A stretch of DNA of 64,000 nt from Methanolobus sp. (GTDB taxonomy: Archaea; Halobacteriota; Methanosarcinia; Methanosarcinales; Methanosarcinaceae): the NCBI RefSeq assembly GCF_030682845.1, contig NZ_JAUXNK010000075.1, forward strand, positions 68,234-132,233. The letters run 5' to 3'. How positions within the stretch are numbered: the first letter of the stretch is position 1; every line of letters starts with the position of its first letter. This document shows, piece after piece, positions 37,729 to 46,679 of this stretch. A program made the position numbers and the translations under genes. The notes under the pieces are model-generated. The model was given only the letters and a program-made list of their open reading frames with translations. It was not told the origin of the DNA and made no database searches.

Positions 37729-38292
37729 ATGCAACGTATCGACGCTATCAGGGAGATAGCCCAAAAAGCAGGACAAGATGATGCTCTCCTTGTATGTAAT
37801 ATCGGTATACCCTGCAAGGAACTCTACAGCGTATGCGACACTCCTGGCAATTTCTACATGCTTGGCTCCATGGGCCTGGCCTCGTCCATCGGTCTTGGCC
37901 TTGCGCTTTCCCTTCCCAGGAGGAAGATCATAGCCATTGATGGTGACGGCTCTGTACTCATGAATCTGGGGAGCCTGGCAACCATAGCCACACAGGCTCC
38001 GGAAAATTATCTTCTTGTCATAATTGATAACGGCTCTTACGGTTCCACAGGCGATCAGCCTACAGCAACATCAAAAGGAGCTGATTTGTCAAAGGTTGCA
38101 ATGGGAGCCGGCAACAGAAGGGTCTGCCGGGCCGACAGCCATGAGGAACTGAAACATATCCTGCAAGATAATGATCACGGCATTATCGTTGTGAAAGTGA
38201 ATCCCGGGAACGCAGATGCTCCAAATATAAACATGTGCCCAGGAGATATACTGCGCAGGTTCATGACCGGATCGTATCAACCATCTGACTGA
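37729..38292 (+). CDS. comE: Sulfopyruvate decarboxylase, beta subunit
   Basis: A 187-residue ComE carrying the thiamine-diphosphate and magnesium-binding motif, IAIDGDGSVLMNLGSL followed about 25 residues later by NGSYGSTGDQPT. It pairs with ComD to form the active enzyme. ATG 37729 is preceded by a very good GGAGGTGAT; the longer frame from 37669 overlaps comD and is not supported. Its 3' end overlaps the convergent DUF39 gene by 32 bases, so transcripts from both strands must meet there. Confidence 0.93.
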   Translation: MQRIDAIREIAQKAGQDDALLVCNIGIPCKELYSVCDTPGNFYMLGSMGLASSIGLGLALSLPRRKIIAIDGDGSVLMNLGSLATIATQAPENYLLVIIDNGSYGSTGDQPTATSKGADLSKVAMGAGNRRVCRADSHEELKHILQDNDHGIIVVKVNPGNADAPNINMCPGDILRRFMTGSYQPSD

Positions 38293-39568
38293 TCACAAAA
38301 GAGCCGTCAAGTATCATTCTTTTGAGCTTTTCTTCAAGCTCCAATGCTCTTTTACGGTCAGACTGCCTCAGCACTATTGGAACCTCGTGCATCCTGCCTT
38401 CCATCTCGAACCGGATGCTCCCAAGCTCTGCGCGGAATACATTCCCTGGACATTGGGTAGTACACAGGCCGCAGTTGAAACATTGTCTCATGTTCATGAC
38501 CGGCCTGTCATTATTGTAATGTATCGCATCCATAGGGCAACACTCTGCAGCCCTGCATTCTTCACACTGGATACATGATGAAGGCCTGAACTCCACGGAG
38601 ATATCGGTGCCCCTCCAGCCGTCTGCATAACTGGTACTGCCAATCGTCACGCGCCTGTCCACATCCATTACGGGCATCGGTACATCCGGATCTGTCACAA
38701 TGATGGCATCAAGCACTGACTGGCTGACAACGGGAATAGGTATCGCCCATGAGACTATGCACTCGGGCCCGGCAGAAGTGGAGAACCCTCCCATGAGAGA
38801 AGGGTCCATGTCGTGCATATCTGCAAATCCGGTGAGGTTTGGCCTTGCCGGACTGCTGCGTGTCCCTTCTCCGATGACAAAACCCTGTGCACCGTTCATG
38901 AGCATCCGTGTGCCTATTCCGATTGTCTCAAGCTGCGGGTCATTCTTCAGAGGATTGATCTGGCCGCATCCTGAGAATGTCGCAGTCTTCATATCAGGCT
39001 CGAATTCCGTGGCGTGGAATATCGTGCCGACAGGCTTCCCGGAACAGTTAACAAAAGCTGCGTAGTTTTTGAATGTGTGCCTGGTGGCAAACAATTTTGC
39101 GTGAGGCATCCCGTCCAGTGTGACCTGTGTGTGGAAAGTTTCGTTCCCTTCAGTGGTGACTGCAACATCTATTGACTTCTTTTCTGCCATCTCCCGGAAA
39201 AGGTGGCCTGCGCCGTATCCGGGAATTGTGTGTGAATGTGCTGTCCCGAAAACTACCAGGTCGAGCATGCCAAGGCTTTCGTTGGGACATGGTCCTACAT
39301 GTGCGGTTATTCCGTTAAGGAAAACCTTTGACGCTCTCTTGAAGGGAAAAGGGGATTCTACCGGGAAAGAAAGCACGGCATAGGTCCCGCTCATTACCGC
39401 CCTTGTGGCGGTGGTCACCACATCAACATCCCTGATCGTGATGCCTTCTCCTTTTTCCACAAGCTCGCATATCTCCTGCGAGGTCATCACTACTGCATCG
39501 TTACTAATAATCTTCTTTTTGATATCTTCAATTGAACGCTCCACGATAGTACCCCTGTATCCACTCAC
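38261..39568 (-). CDS. DUF39/ferredoxin metalloprotein (methanogenesis marker 16 type)
   Basis: A 435-residue protein with an N-terminal DUF39 (COG1900) domain and two C-terminal 4Fe-4S motifs: CIQCEECRAAECCP near residue 340 and CFNCGLCTTQCP near 370. Relatives act in reductive sulfur insertion into aldehydes, such as homocysteine formation from aspartate semialdehyde; the conserved cysteine lies in TFSGCGQINP near residue 203. Next to comDE, a plausible job is thiolation of sulfoacetaldehyde to coenzyme M, but that is inference. It converges on comE with a 32-base overlap. Confidence 0.85.
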   Translation of the reverse strand: MSGYRGTIVERSIEDIKKKIISNDAVVMTSQEICELVEKGEGITIRDVDVVTTATRAVMSGTYAVLSFPVESPFPFKRASKVFLNGITAHVGPCPNESLGMLDLVVFGTAHSHTIPGYGAGHLFREMAEKKSIDVAVTTEGNETFHTQVTLDGMPHAKLFATRHTFKNYAAFVNCSGKPVGTIFHATEFEPDMKTATFSGCGQINPLKNDPQLETIGIGTRMLMNGAQGFVIGEGTRSSPARPNLTGFADMHDMDPSLMGGFSTSAGPECIVSWAIPIPVVSQSVLDAIIVTDPDVPMPVMDVDRRVTIGSTSYADGWRGTDISVEFRPSSCIQCEECRAAECCPMDAIHYNNDRPVMNMRQCFNCGLCTTQCPGNVFRAELGSIRFEMEGRMHEVPIVLRQSDRKRALELEEKLKRMILDGSFVISQMVDTIRS

Positions 39569-39618
39569 CTGATATTCTAAAAGAAGATAGGAACTGATAT
39601 TTAATTTATGCTTTGCTA

Positions 39619-40752
39619 TCAGTCCAGGCCGAGGATACTTGCCAGCTCAAGCCCTTCGCTTCCGATCTCGGAAAGCCTGTCAAAGGCCTCTTGCTTGGTT
39701 ATGTATTTCTCGGTACGGGTGCCATCGGAGGCTTCTACCTTGATGGTTATCTCGTTCTTGACATAACCGCGCTCGAAGGATTCCCTGACAATTTCCCCGT
39801 ACTGCTGAGCTATCAGCTTGAGGCAGTCGAACACTTCATTGGTGCGAACGGCATCCCTCCCGTCAAGCATTATTCGGGTGAGGGTCTGCGAGCGTATGAA
39901 CAACTCGACATACTTGCGCAGTTCGCTCATAAGGTCCTCGATGCTTTCCAGCTTGACTGACTTTATGAGGGTCTCATCGGCTGTTATATCGGTTTCGCCG
40001 AAATTGATCTGGCAGTTGCCATCATTGCAACTGATTCTGAACTGCTGGTCCCTCTTCCTTGTTTCGAAGGTGGCATCGATATGGTCAACTCCGTCATAGT
40101 TCACAGAAGTGACAAGATACTCGGAAACATCGATCATCTTGACCTTGTTCTCCTTATGGATCAGGCCGGATTTTGTCCATGTAGGCAGGAACAGGTCTCC
40201 GTATGCTTCCTTGATGGTAAGTGTCTCATGGGCATAGGTGAGTTCGGATGTATATTCCATGCCTGAAAATACTGCCATCATTGTGCCAACGAGGGCACCT
40301 TCCTTCATGGAAATATGATATTGGTTCGTTGTCCCGTATATGCCTGATCTGAAAAGAGGGTTCAGAGTGGCAAGGATCTCTTTCTCCAGTTTATATAATC
40401 CGCTTTCTGAATCGTTTCTGATCAGGTCCAATTTATGGTTCAGGCTCTTCAGTCCCTTTGTTGAGCTTGCAATGCAGGCATCCATAACAGAGTTGCGGCA
40501 TTCCAGTATTTCCTTGTCCCTTGCATCCCTGGAAAGCTGATCTACATAAGCCTGGACATCCTTACTGAATTTATCCAGCTCCATTATCCTTAATTCGAGG
40601 GAAGATATCTCCTCGGATTCATCCTCGCTAAGCTCAATGGCAGAATTTTCCAGAGGAATGACTTTCTTGGCAGTTCCTATGAAGTCATTCAGGTCCTGAA
40701 TAAAATCCCTTTGCAATGGTAATGCAGTTGAATCCTGGAATGTGTATTTCAT
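39619..40752 (-). CDS. Conserved coiled-coil protein of unknown function
   Basis: A 377-residue protein. The first third is acidic and strongly helical, with likely coiled coils around residues 45-75 and 100-130. The middle (about 140-250) is beta-rich and the end is helical with many Glu and Arg. There are few cysteines, no signal peptide and no motif I recognise. It has its own promoter region upstream (AT-rich 40753-40830). It lies between the DUF39 gene and tyrS with no tight linkage to either. Confidence 0.65.
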   Translation of the reverse strand: MKYTFQDSTALPLQRDFIQDLNDFIGTAKKVIPLENSAIELSEDESEEISSLELRIMELDKFSKDVQAYVDQLSRDARDKEILECRNSVMDACIASSTKGLKSLNHKLDLIRNDSESGLYKLEKEILATLNPLFRSGIYGTTNQYHISMKEGALVGTMMAVFSGMEYTSELTYAHETLTIKEAYGDLFLPTWTKSGLIHKENKVKMIDVSEYLVTSVNYDGVDHIDATFETRKRDQQFRISCNDGNCQINFGETDITADETLIKSVKLESIEDLMSELRKYVELFIRSQTLTRIMLDGRDAVRTNEVFDCLKLIAQQYGEIVRESFERGYVKNEITIKVEASDGTRTEKYITKQEAFDRLSEIGSEGLELASILGLD

Positions 40753-40844
40753 CCAAATCCCTTTTTGAAATATACTTCTAATATTATTATGTCCTCATTT
40801 CGATTATATATATTTCGATTTGAGAGTTTGTCTTTCCCATAAGA

Positions 40845-41795
40845 TCATATTACGGATCTTACGCTTTCCAATATCATATTCATATAGCGTGCAGCACCGT
40901 TCTTCAGGTCCATGGGGTGAAGCTGGCCGCTTGCATAGACTTCCTGAAGCTCCCCGTAACCTTTGCACTTGAGGTCCCCTCCGAACTTTTCAGGCCGTTC
41001 AAATACAATCTCTTCATAGCGCGGAGAGATGTGATACCTGAATAGTTCCAGCACAGGGTTGTTCTCAATTTCCCCCGCAGGGCAGAATGCTTTTTTCATT
41101 TTGGCATTGATCTCTGCCTCGGAATCATCGACAGAAATGAAATTGTCATTTGACGAGGACATCTTATTGCCGTCAAATCCGAGGATAATGGGAGTATGAA
41201 TGCACAGCGGGGCATTATAGCCCAGTGCCGGAAGTCCCTCTCTTGCAAGCATGTGGATCTTGCGCTGGTCGATACCGCCAACAGCCACATCAACTCCCAG
41301 CATTGCGATATCTATCGCCTGCATGATGGGGTAGACCATCTGGGACACCTTCGGGTCATCCATCTGTCGCCCTACCTCGTCCATGCTCCTCCTGGCCCGG
41401 TTAAGGGAGGTGAGACGCGTGAGTTTGAGGACATTCAGCATGTAATCCGGCTTGAGCTGGTAATCTGACCCGTAGACGAAGTTCGTCTCTTCAGGGTCCA
41501 GTCCCAGGGCAATGAAACAGCGCTTGTTATAGTCCGCAGTCTCACGAACCTGTTCTAGCGTTCCTTTCTGGTTGAGATATGCGTGGACATCTGCCAGCAA
41601 GACGGTTATCTTAAAGCCTGCTTTCTGCAGGTCAAGGAGCTTGTTGACAGTCAGCACGTGCCCCATATGGATCTTGCCGCTAGGTTCGTACCCTACATAA
41701 GCAGTAGGATGCTCTTTTGTTTCCAGGAGTTTTGTCAGCTCCTCTTCTGTTACTATTTCCTGTACGTTCCTTTTTATAAGTTCAAGTCTGTCCAT
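40845..41795 (-). CDS. tyrS: Tyrosyl-tRNA synthetase
   Basis: A 316-residue class I synthetase of the archaeal/eukaryotic type, which joins tyrosine to tRNA-Tyr. The HIGH-like motif is GKIHMGHV near residue 40 and the KMSKS-like motif is GNKMSSSNDN near residue 208. The tyrosine pocket is visible around YGSDYQL and QMVYPIMQAIDIAMLGVDVAVGGIDQRK. The length is usual for archaeal TyrRS. The ATG at 41795 is the natural start. Confidence 0.94.
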   Translation of the reverse strand: MDRLELIKRNVQEIVTEEELTKLLETKEHPTAYVGYEPSGKIHMGHVLTVNKLLDLQKAGFKITVLLADVHAYLNQKGTLEQVRETADYNKRCFIALGLDPEETNFVYGSDYQLKPDYMLNVLKLTRLTSLNRARRSMDEVGRQMDDPKVSQMVYPIMQAIDIAMLGVDVAVGGIDQRKIHMLAREGLPALGYNAPLCIHTPIILGFDGNKMSSSNDNFISVDDSEAEINAKMKKAFCPAGEIENNPVLELFRYHISPRYEEIVFERPEKFGGDLKCKGYGELQEVYASGQLHPMDLKNGAARYMNMILESVRSVI

Positions 41796-41838
41796 AGGTT
41801 CACCGTTGCAATCGTGTGCTGTATAATTGCCTATCTCC

Positions 41839-42600
41839 TTAAATGCTTTTTCTTATGCGGTCATTCTGCTCTTTTAAACTGAGCAGTTCATCAATAAGAT
41901 CCGCTCCATCTCCGGCTTTGAAAAGTGGCAGTTCCCAGTCCTGCTTTATCCGGGTGCGGGTGGCCAGTGTTTCTTCTTGCAGGCAGGGATTAAAACCCTC
42001 AACCTCATATATTTCCCTGAGCACCATGATCCCACGTCTCTGCCAGGCCGGAACAGCCGCTACATTTGTGCCGCGCTGGAAAAGCAGTTCATGCATCTGT
42101 CCTGACTTTTTACTTCGCAGGAGTCCTGCAGCGCTCTTTTCGTCCATCCCTTCACTAAGGAGTGCGTAATAGGCATGGGAATTGATACAGTTGCGCCACG
42201 CTTCAGCCTGCCTCCACACAAGATATTCCTCAATAAGGTTTTCATGTATAGGTATGATCCTTGAATCAAAGGATAGGGGCTCGTCGGGCTTTAGAAGTAA
42301 TGTCAGCGCACTGCTGATAAACGAAGCTATCACGGAATCAAGTTTCTCTATCCTGCCATCAAAAGCTAATTCATTGAAAAAGAAACTGATCTCGTCCGAA
42401 AAAGTGTAAGCAAACACCGGACTCAGGCCGCTATGCTTGAAGAAAAGCTCCGCAGCATCTGCCATTGCAGATGCGAACTTGATGTCATATGGTCTTTCAA
42501 ATCCCATGCGCAAGAGCACATGTCTGAAGTTGCGGCCATCAACGCGCACAATGACAGGCGGTACACAGTAAAGATCTGAATAGATCTCTCGCCTTTTCAT
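41839..42600 (-). CDS. thg1: Thg1-family 3'-5' RNA polymerase / tRNA-His guanylyltransferase-like
   Basis: A 253-residue protein of the Thg1 family, which adds nucleotides in the 3'-to-5' direction; archaeal members repair or finish the 5' end of tRNAs. Metal-binding acidic residues are visible in VRVDGRNFRH near residue 20 and YTFSDEISFFF near residue 65. In Methanosarcina acetivorans the orthologue contains an amber codon read as pyrrolysine; here the frame is unbroken. Start 42600 (Met-Lys-Arg-Arg) lies eight bases after the PRC-barrel stop, and an in-frame start at 42654 would overlap that gene. The two genes are probably co-transcribed. Confidence 0.88.
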   Translation of the reverse strand: MKRREIYSDLYCVPPVIVRVDGRNFRHVLLRMGFERPYDIKFASAMADAAELFFKHSGLSPVFAYTFSDEISFFFNELAFDGRIEKLDSVIASFISSALTLLLKPDEPLSFDSRIIPIHENLIEEYLVWRQAEAWRNCINSHAYYALLSEGMDEKSAAGLLRSKKSGQMHELLFQRGTNVAAVPAWQRRGIMVLREIYEVEGFNPCLQEETLATRTRIKQDWELPLFKAGDGADLIDELLSLKEQNDRIRKSI

Positions 42601-42607
42601 AAACCGT

Positions 42608-42877
42608 TCATTCTTCAGGCTCTTGCTTGGCCGGTTTTCTGAACCTGTCCACAATGTTCCTGATAAGGACTATGTCGCCTGTTGTGACTACCCATCTGTA
42701 GGGTATTATGACACCCTTAGAAGTGACGTCGAATATATCCTTGTTTATGGAGGAAACTGCTATTCCCCTTACCGTCCTTTCATCAACGTCCAACACAAGA
42801 TCGGCAACCTTGCCTACATATGTGCCTGTATCGGTGTAAATGTTCAATCCGAAGAGTGAAGTTATGTCTGCACGCAT
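42608..42877 (-). CDS. PRC-barrel domain protein
   Basis: An 89-residue single PRC-barrel domain (GLNIYTDTGTYVGKVADLVLDVDERTVRGIAV and a closing IPYRWVVTTGDIVLI). Such small proteins are common in archaea, and the domain is shared with RimM and photosynthetic reaction centre H subunits, often linked to RNA processing or ribosome assembly. It lies just upstream of thg1 on the same strand, which would fit an RNA-related role. Confidence 0.85.
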   Translation of the reverse strand: MRADITSLFGLNIYTDTGTYVGKVADLVLDVDERTVRGIAVSSINKDIFDVTSKGVIIPYRWVVTTGDIVLIRNIVDRFRKPAKQEPEE

Positions 42878-42982
42878 GGTATCCCTTCTTACTTATATTT
42901 TACTTATATATCAATATTTGTATGTAAGTGCCGGTGCCGTATTTATTAATTTTGCTAATATCTAATACAGCCATCATCATAT

Positions 42983-43897
42983 TTATATTTTTAATATGCT
43001 ACGGCGCACATCTTCTGCAGACTGCTTCAATGCATGCTCCTGATCCACGGTAAGCTTAAGCTCTATTATTTCTTCAGCGCCTCTTTTTCCGATCTTTACG
43101 GGAACTCCCAGGCAAATGTCCCTGAGGCCGTACTCGCCATCAAGATAGACAGACGCCGGCACGATCTTTTTTGTATCCTTGAGGATTGCTTCGGTCATGA
43201 TTGCAACTGCCGCAGATGGCGCATAGAATGCACTGCCTGTCTTCAGGTGACCTACTATCTCCGCTCCCGCATTGACAGTTCTTTGCACCAGCCGGTCAAT
43301 AGTTTCTTTTTCCATCAGCCCTGGAAGCGGTATTCCCGAAACGGTGGTATATTCGGGCAAAGGCACCATGGAATCCCCATGTCCGCCAAGGACCATTGCA
43401 TTGACATCTCTCACGTTGCATTGAATCTCTTTTGCTATGAAGGTCGCAAATCTGCTGGAGTCCAGAAGCCCGCTCATCCCGAATACCCTTCCTCTTTCCT
43501 GCTGTGTACACTTTACAGCTGCATATGTTGTCACATCAAGGGGATTTGTAACTGTCATGATGATGGCACCAGGCGTATGTTCCTGAATATGACTGCAAAC
43601 TTCTCTGGTTATCTTTATGTTTGTTGTAAGCAGGTCATCCCTGTCCATTCCGGGTTTCCGGGCAATACCTGCAGTCACAATGACAATGTCAGAACCGCTA
43701 ATATCGCTGTAGTCATTAGTACCCGCAACATCCACATTGTATCCCATGACAGGCGCTGCCTGGGCGATATCCAGTGCTTTGCCCTGCGCCAGGCCATCCA
43801 CTACATCCAGCATCATGACATCCGCAATATCAAGCTCAGCAAGACGCTGCGCTGTCGTGGCTCCCACATTTCCGGCTCCAATTATTGAGACTTTCAT
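42983..43897 (-). CDS. mdh: Malate dehydrogenase
   Basis: A 304-residue L-malate/L-lactate dehydrogenase family protein that interconverts malate and oxaloacetate. The nucleotide-binding loop GAGNVGATTAQ is at residues 7-17 and the Asp ending the second strand (MLDVVDG) favours NAD. Substrate residues are seen in the IARKPGMDRDDLL loop, where arginines near 80-86 select malate, and the catalytic histidine is in LGGHGDSMVP. The methanogen-type sequence is close to bacterial tetrameric MDH. It has its own promoter region. Confidence 0.92.
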   Translation of the reverse strand: MKVSIIGAGNVGATTAQRLAELDIADVMMLDVVDGLAQGKALDIAQAAPVMGYNVDVAGTNDYSDISGSDIVIVTAGIARKPGMDRDDLLTTNIKITREVCSHIQEHTPGAIIMTVTNPLDVTTYAAVKCTQQERGRVFGMSGLLDSSRFATFIAKEIQCNVRDVNAMVLGGHGDSMVPLPEYTTVSGIPLPGLMEKETIDRLVQRTVNAGAEIVGHLKTGSAFYAPSAAVAIMTEAILKDTKKIVPASVYLDGEYGLRDICLGVPVKIGKRGAEEIIELKLTVDQEHALKQSAEDVRRSILKI

Positions 43898-44045
43898 AAG
43901 TTATCCCTGCTTAATTATCAAGTCATACCCTTAAGCCTTTATCCATGGCCGGGGTGCATTATATAAAGAATGATCGTATTTGTAAATTTCCCGGTGGAAC
44001 GTTATGATTTATCATATATCAGACCTAACAGGTTAAGTGAAATAA

Positions 44046-44801
44046 ATGCTCACCAGTACATACATCCATATTCCCAGGGTAGGGGCCACGGTGGAAAAAA
44101 AGATATGGGCAAGTGGCATCAGGACATGGGATGAGTTCCTGGATAAAAAAAGCGACCTTCACATACCGCGTTCCAAGATGGAGCTCATTATTCCGGGAAT
44201 AGAGGAATCCCGTGAGCGTCTAGTGTCACATGACTGTGAGTTCTTTGCCCGTTCACTCCCTGGCGTGGAGCATTGGCGTGCTTTCCCTGAGTTCGGGGAT
44301 AAAGTCGCTTATGTAGACATTGAGACTACAGGTCTTTCACCCTGTCATTCGCACATAACAGTCATCGGTATATATGATGGAAAAGAGGCAAAGACATTCG
44401 TCCGGGGCATAGATATGGACGATATAGTCGAGGAGTTTGAGAAATACGATTTCCTTGTCACCTTCAACGGCGCAAGGTTCGATCTTCCTTTTATCAAGCG
44501 CGAATTCCCCCAGGTTGACATGAATAAGCTTCATGCAGACCTGATGTATCCTCTGAGGCGCATCTCTCTTACAGGCGGCCTTAAAAAGATCGAAGTGGAG
44601 CTTGGAATCACCAGAAGCGAGGATGTTGCAGGGATTTCTGGCTTTGATGCAGTGCGCCTGTGGCATCAATACGAAAGAGGTGATGAGGAAGCACTTGAAC
44701 TACTCCTTGAGTACAACAGAGCCGATATAGTTAACCTCGAAACTATAATGCAGATGACCCTTCAAAGATTTATCGATAACAAGTTTGCAGACTGCAGATG
44801 A
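44046..44801 (+). CDS. RNase H-fold exonuclease (YprB/DnaQ-like)
   Basis: A 251-residue protein with the DEDD exonuclease pattern: Exo I in VAYVDIETTGLSP near residue 84, Exo II in TFNGARFDLPF near residue 140 and Exo III in EYNRADIVNL near residue 220. It is the YprB-type ribonuclease H-like group. The position directly before uvrC suggests a DNA-repair role, though RNA substrates are possible. Its TGA at 44799-44801 ends one base before the ATG assigned to uvrC. SD-like AAGTGA precedes its ATG. Confidence 0.85.
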   Translation: MLTSTYIHIPRVGATVEKKIWASGIRTWDEFLDKKSDLHIPRSKMELIIPGIEESRERLVSHDCEFFARSLPGVEHWRAFPEFGDKVAYVDIETTGLSPCHSHITVIGIYDGKEAKTFVRGIDMDDIVEEFEKYDFLVTFNGARFDLPFIKREFPQVDMNKLHADLMYPLRRISLTGGLKKIEVELGITRSEDVAGISGFDAVRLWHQYERGDEEALELLLEYNRADIVNLETIMQMTLQRFIDNKFADCR

Positions 44802-44802
44802 T

Positions 44803-46605
44803 ATGGTTCCCGATCTAAGCAAGATACCTGATTCTCCCGGTGTATATCTCATGAAAGATGTATCCGGAGATATCATCTACGTCGGAAAGGCGATATCCCT
44901 TTCCAGAAGAGTACGTTCTTATTTCCAATCCTCTGCCGGTCATACACCCAAAACAAAGGTGCTTGTCAGGCATATTGAGGACATCGAGTTCATACTGACA
45001 GCCACTGAAATAGATGCTCTTGTACTTGAAGCCAACCTTATCAAAAAATACAAGCCTCGCTATAACGTGCGGCTGAAAGATGACAAGCGTTATCCTTATG
45101 TCAAGGTAACTGTCAATGAAAAATTTCCGCGCATATTCCTTACACGCAGAAGGCTGATGGATAATGCTCTCTATTTCGGCCCTTACACTAATTCCAGGGC
45201 TATTCACAGTACTCTGGAACTCATATCGAGAATATTCCAGTTGCGCAAATGCCGAAAACCCATCGTTGCAGGAAGGACAAGACCCTGCCTCAACTACCAC
45301 ATAAAGTTATGTGCTGCCCCATGCAGGGGCGCAATGGTAGAGAGTGAATACCGAGTTCGAATTATGGAAGCTGTGCGCTTTTTGAAAGGCGATACCTCCG
45401 GCCTGCTGAGACAACTGGAAGAGCGGATGCATCTGCTTGCACAGCAGCAGGATTATGAATCCGCTGCAGAGGTGCGTGACCAGATAGAAGGAGTGAGATG
45501 CCTCAGCCAGCAACAGATTGCAACCTCGGGCACGGATGACAGGGATGTCATTGCAGCGGTATCTGACGAAACCGTGGTGTTCCTCCAGATATTCTACATA
45601 AGGCACGGAAGTATGGTGGGGAAGGCCGATTTCTCTCTTGTCGGCGCTGAAGGCTCCAAAGAGATACCTGAAGCCCTTGCCACATTTATCAAACAGTATT
45701 ATCAGGACTCTCCCATCCCTCCTGAGATACTTGTGCAATATGAGGTACCTGAGAAAGAACTCATCATGACATGGCTTAGCGGCAGGTCCGGCAGGGAAGT
45801 CAAATTGCATGTGCCCCAAAAAGGCGATAAGAAGAAGATGCTTGAAATGGCTGTCCGTAATGCGGAAATGGCTATGAGGGTGGCTGAGCTGAGACCCGGT
45901 CCGTCTGTTGCTGCACAGGCTGCACTTAAAGAACTTCAGGAAGTGTTATCACTTGAGAAACTGCCTCAGCATATAGAGGGTTTTGACATATCCAATATTT
46001 CCGGTACCAATGCGGTGGGCTCGATGGTGATATTCGAGAACGGCCTCCCTTCAAACAGCAAATACCGCCAGCATAATATCAGGACAGTGAAGGGAATAGA
46101 TGATTTTGCAATGATGGCCGAGGTGGTTACCCGCAGGTACACACGTCTGATAAAGGAAAATGCGCCTCTGCCGGACCTGGTTCTTATAGACGGGGGTCCG
46201 GGTCAGGTAGGTGCGGCAAAGTCTTCCCTGGATTCCCTCGGGCTTGATATTCCTCTTATAGGACTTGCAAAACGCTTTGAGCATATCATAACTCCCAGGA
46301 AAGGTCCTGAGGAAGTTATCATCCTTCCCAAGACCTCTTCCGCGCTCAAGCTCTTGATGCATATCCGGGATGAAGCCCATCGTTTTGCCGTCACATCCCA
46401 TCGCCGCAGGAGATCTGCGACACTGACTCATTCCGAGATCGATGCGATACCTGGTATCGGCCCCGGTAAAAAGAAACTATTGCTCGAACACTTTGGTTCA
46501 GTGGATAACATAAGGTCTGCGTCTGTCCAGGCCCTGACAGAGGTCAAAGGGATAAACAAGAAGATTGCAGAGTCTATCCATGAATATCTTAAGACCCAAA
46601 ATTAA
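44803..46605 (+). CDS. uvrC: Excinuclease ABC subunit C
   Basis: A 600-residue UvrC. Domains in order are a GIY-YIG nuclease (about residues 10-95, PGVYLMKDVSGDIIYVGKA), a four-cysteine segment (CRKPIVAGRTRPCLNYHIKLCAAPC), a UvrB-interacting UVR motif (QQQDYESAAEVRDQI), the RNase H-like endonuclease domain (ISNISGTN, LIDGGPGQ) and tandem helix-hairpin-helix motifs at the C terminus (IPGIGPGKKKLLLEHFG). It makes the two cuts in nucleotide excision repair with UvrAB. ATG 44803 gives the usual start; TTG 44785 is an in-frame alternative overlapping the exonuclease gene. Confidence 0.95.
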   Translation: MVPDLSKIPDSPGVYLMKDVSGDIIYVGKAISLSRRVRSYFQSSAGHTPKTKVLVRHIEDIEFILTATEIDALVLEANLIKKYKPRYNVRLKDDKRYPYVKVTVNEKFPRIFLTRRRLMDNALYFGPYTNSRAIHSTLELISRIFQLRKCRKPIVAGRTRPCLNYHIKLCAAPCRGAMVESEYRVRIMEAVRFLKGDTSGLLRQLEERMHLLAQQQDYESAAEVRDQIEGVRCLSQQQIATSGTDDRDVIAAVSDETVVFLQIFYIRHGSMVGKADFSLVGAEGSKEIPEALATFIKQYYQDSPIPPEILVQYEVPEKELIMTWLSGRSGREVKLHVPQKGDKKKMLEMAVRNAEMAMRVAELRPGPSVAAQAALKELQEVLSLEKLPQHIEGFDISNISGTNAVGSMVIFENGLPSNSKYRQHNIRTVKGIDDFAMMAEVVTRRYTRLIKENAPLPDLVLIDGGPGQVGAAKSSLDSLGLDIPLIGLAKRFEHIITPRKGPEEVIILPKTSSALKLLMHIRDEAHRFAVTSHRRRRSATLTHSEIDAIPGIGPGKKKLLLEHFGSVDNIRSASVQALTEVKGINKKIAESIHEYLKTQN

Positions 46606-46636
46606 AATATCTTGGGTTCCTACCTTCTTGTAGGAA
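46594..46636 (+). terminator. Two adjacent hairpins after uvrC
   Basis: A first inverted repeat, ACCCAA...TTGGGT (46594-46599 with 46612-46617), overlaps the end of uvrC. A second, TTCCTAC-CTTCTT-GTAGGAA (46617-46636), is a perfect 7 bp stem. They lie just before the pgi gene and may end the uvrC transcript or shape the pgi leader. Confidence 0.4.
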
Positions 46637-46679
46637 GTTTGAAAGTTAATCAGAGTTAGTGTTTTAAGGGTGAGTTAAA

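Noticed and set aside
43034-43888. 284-codon plus-strand frame opposite mdh
   Set aside because: The minus-strand frame is an obvious malate dehydrogenase with all motifs; the opposite frame is rich in His and Cys in the manner of shadows.
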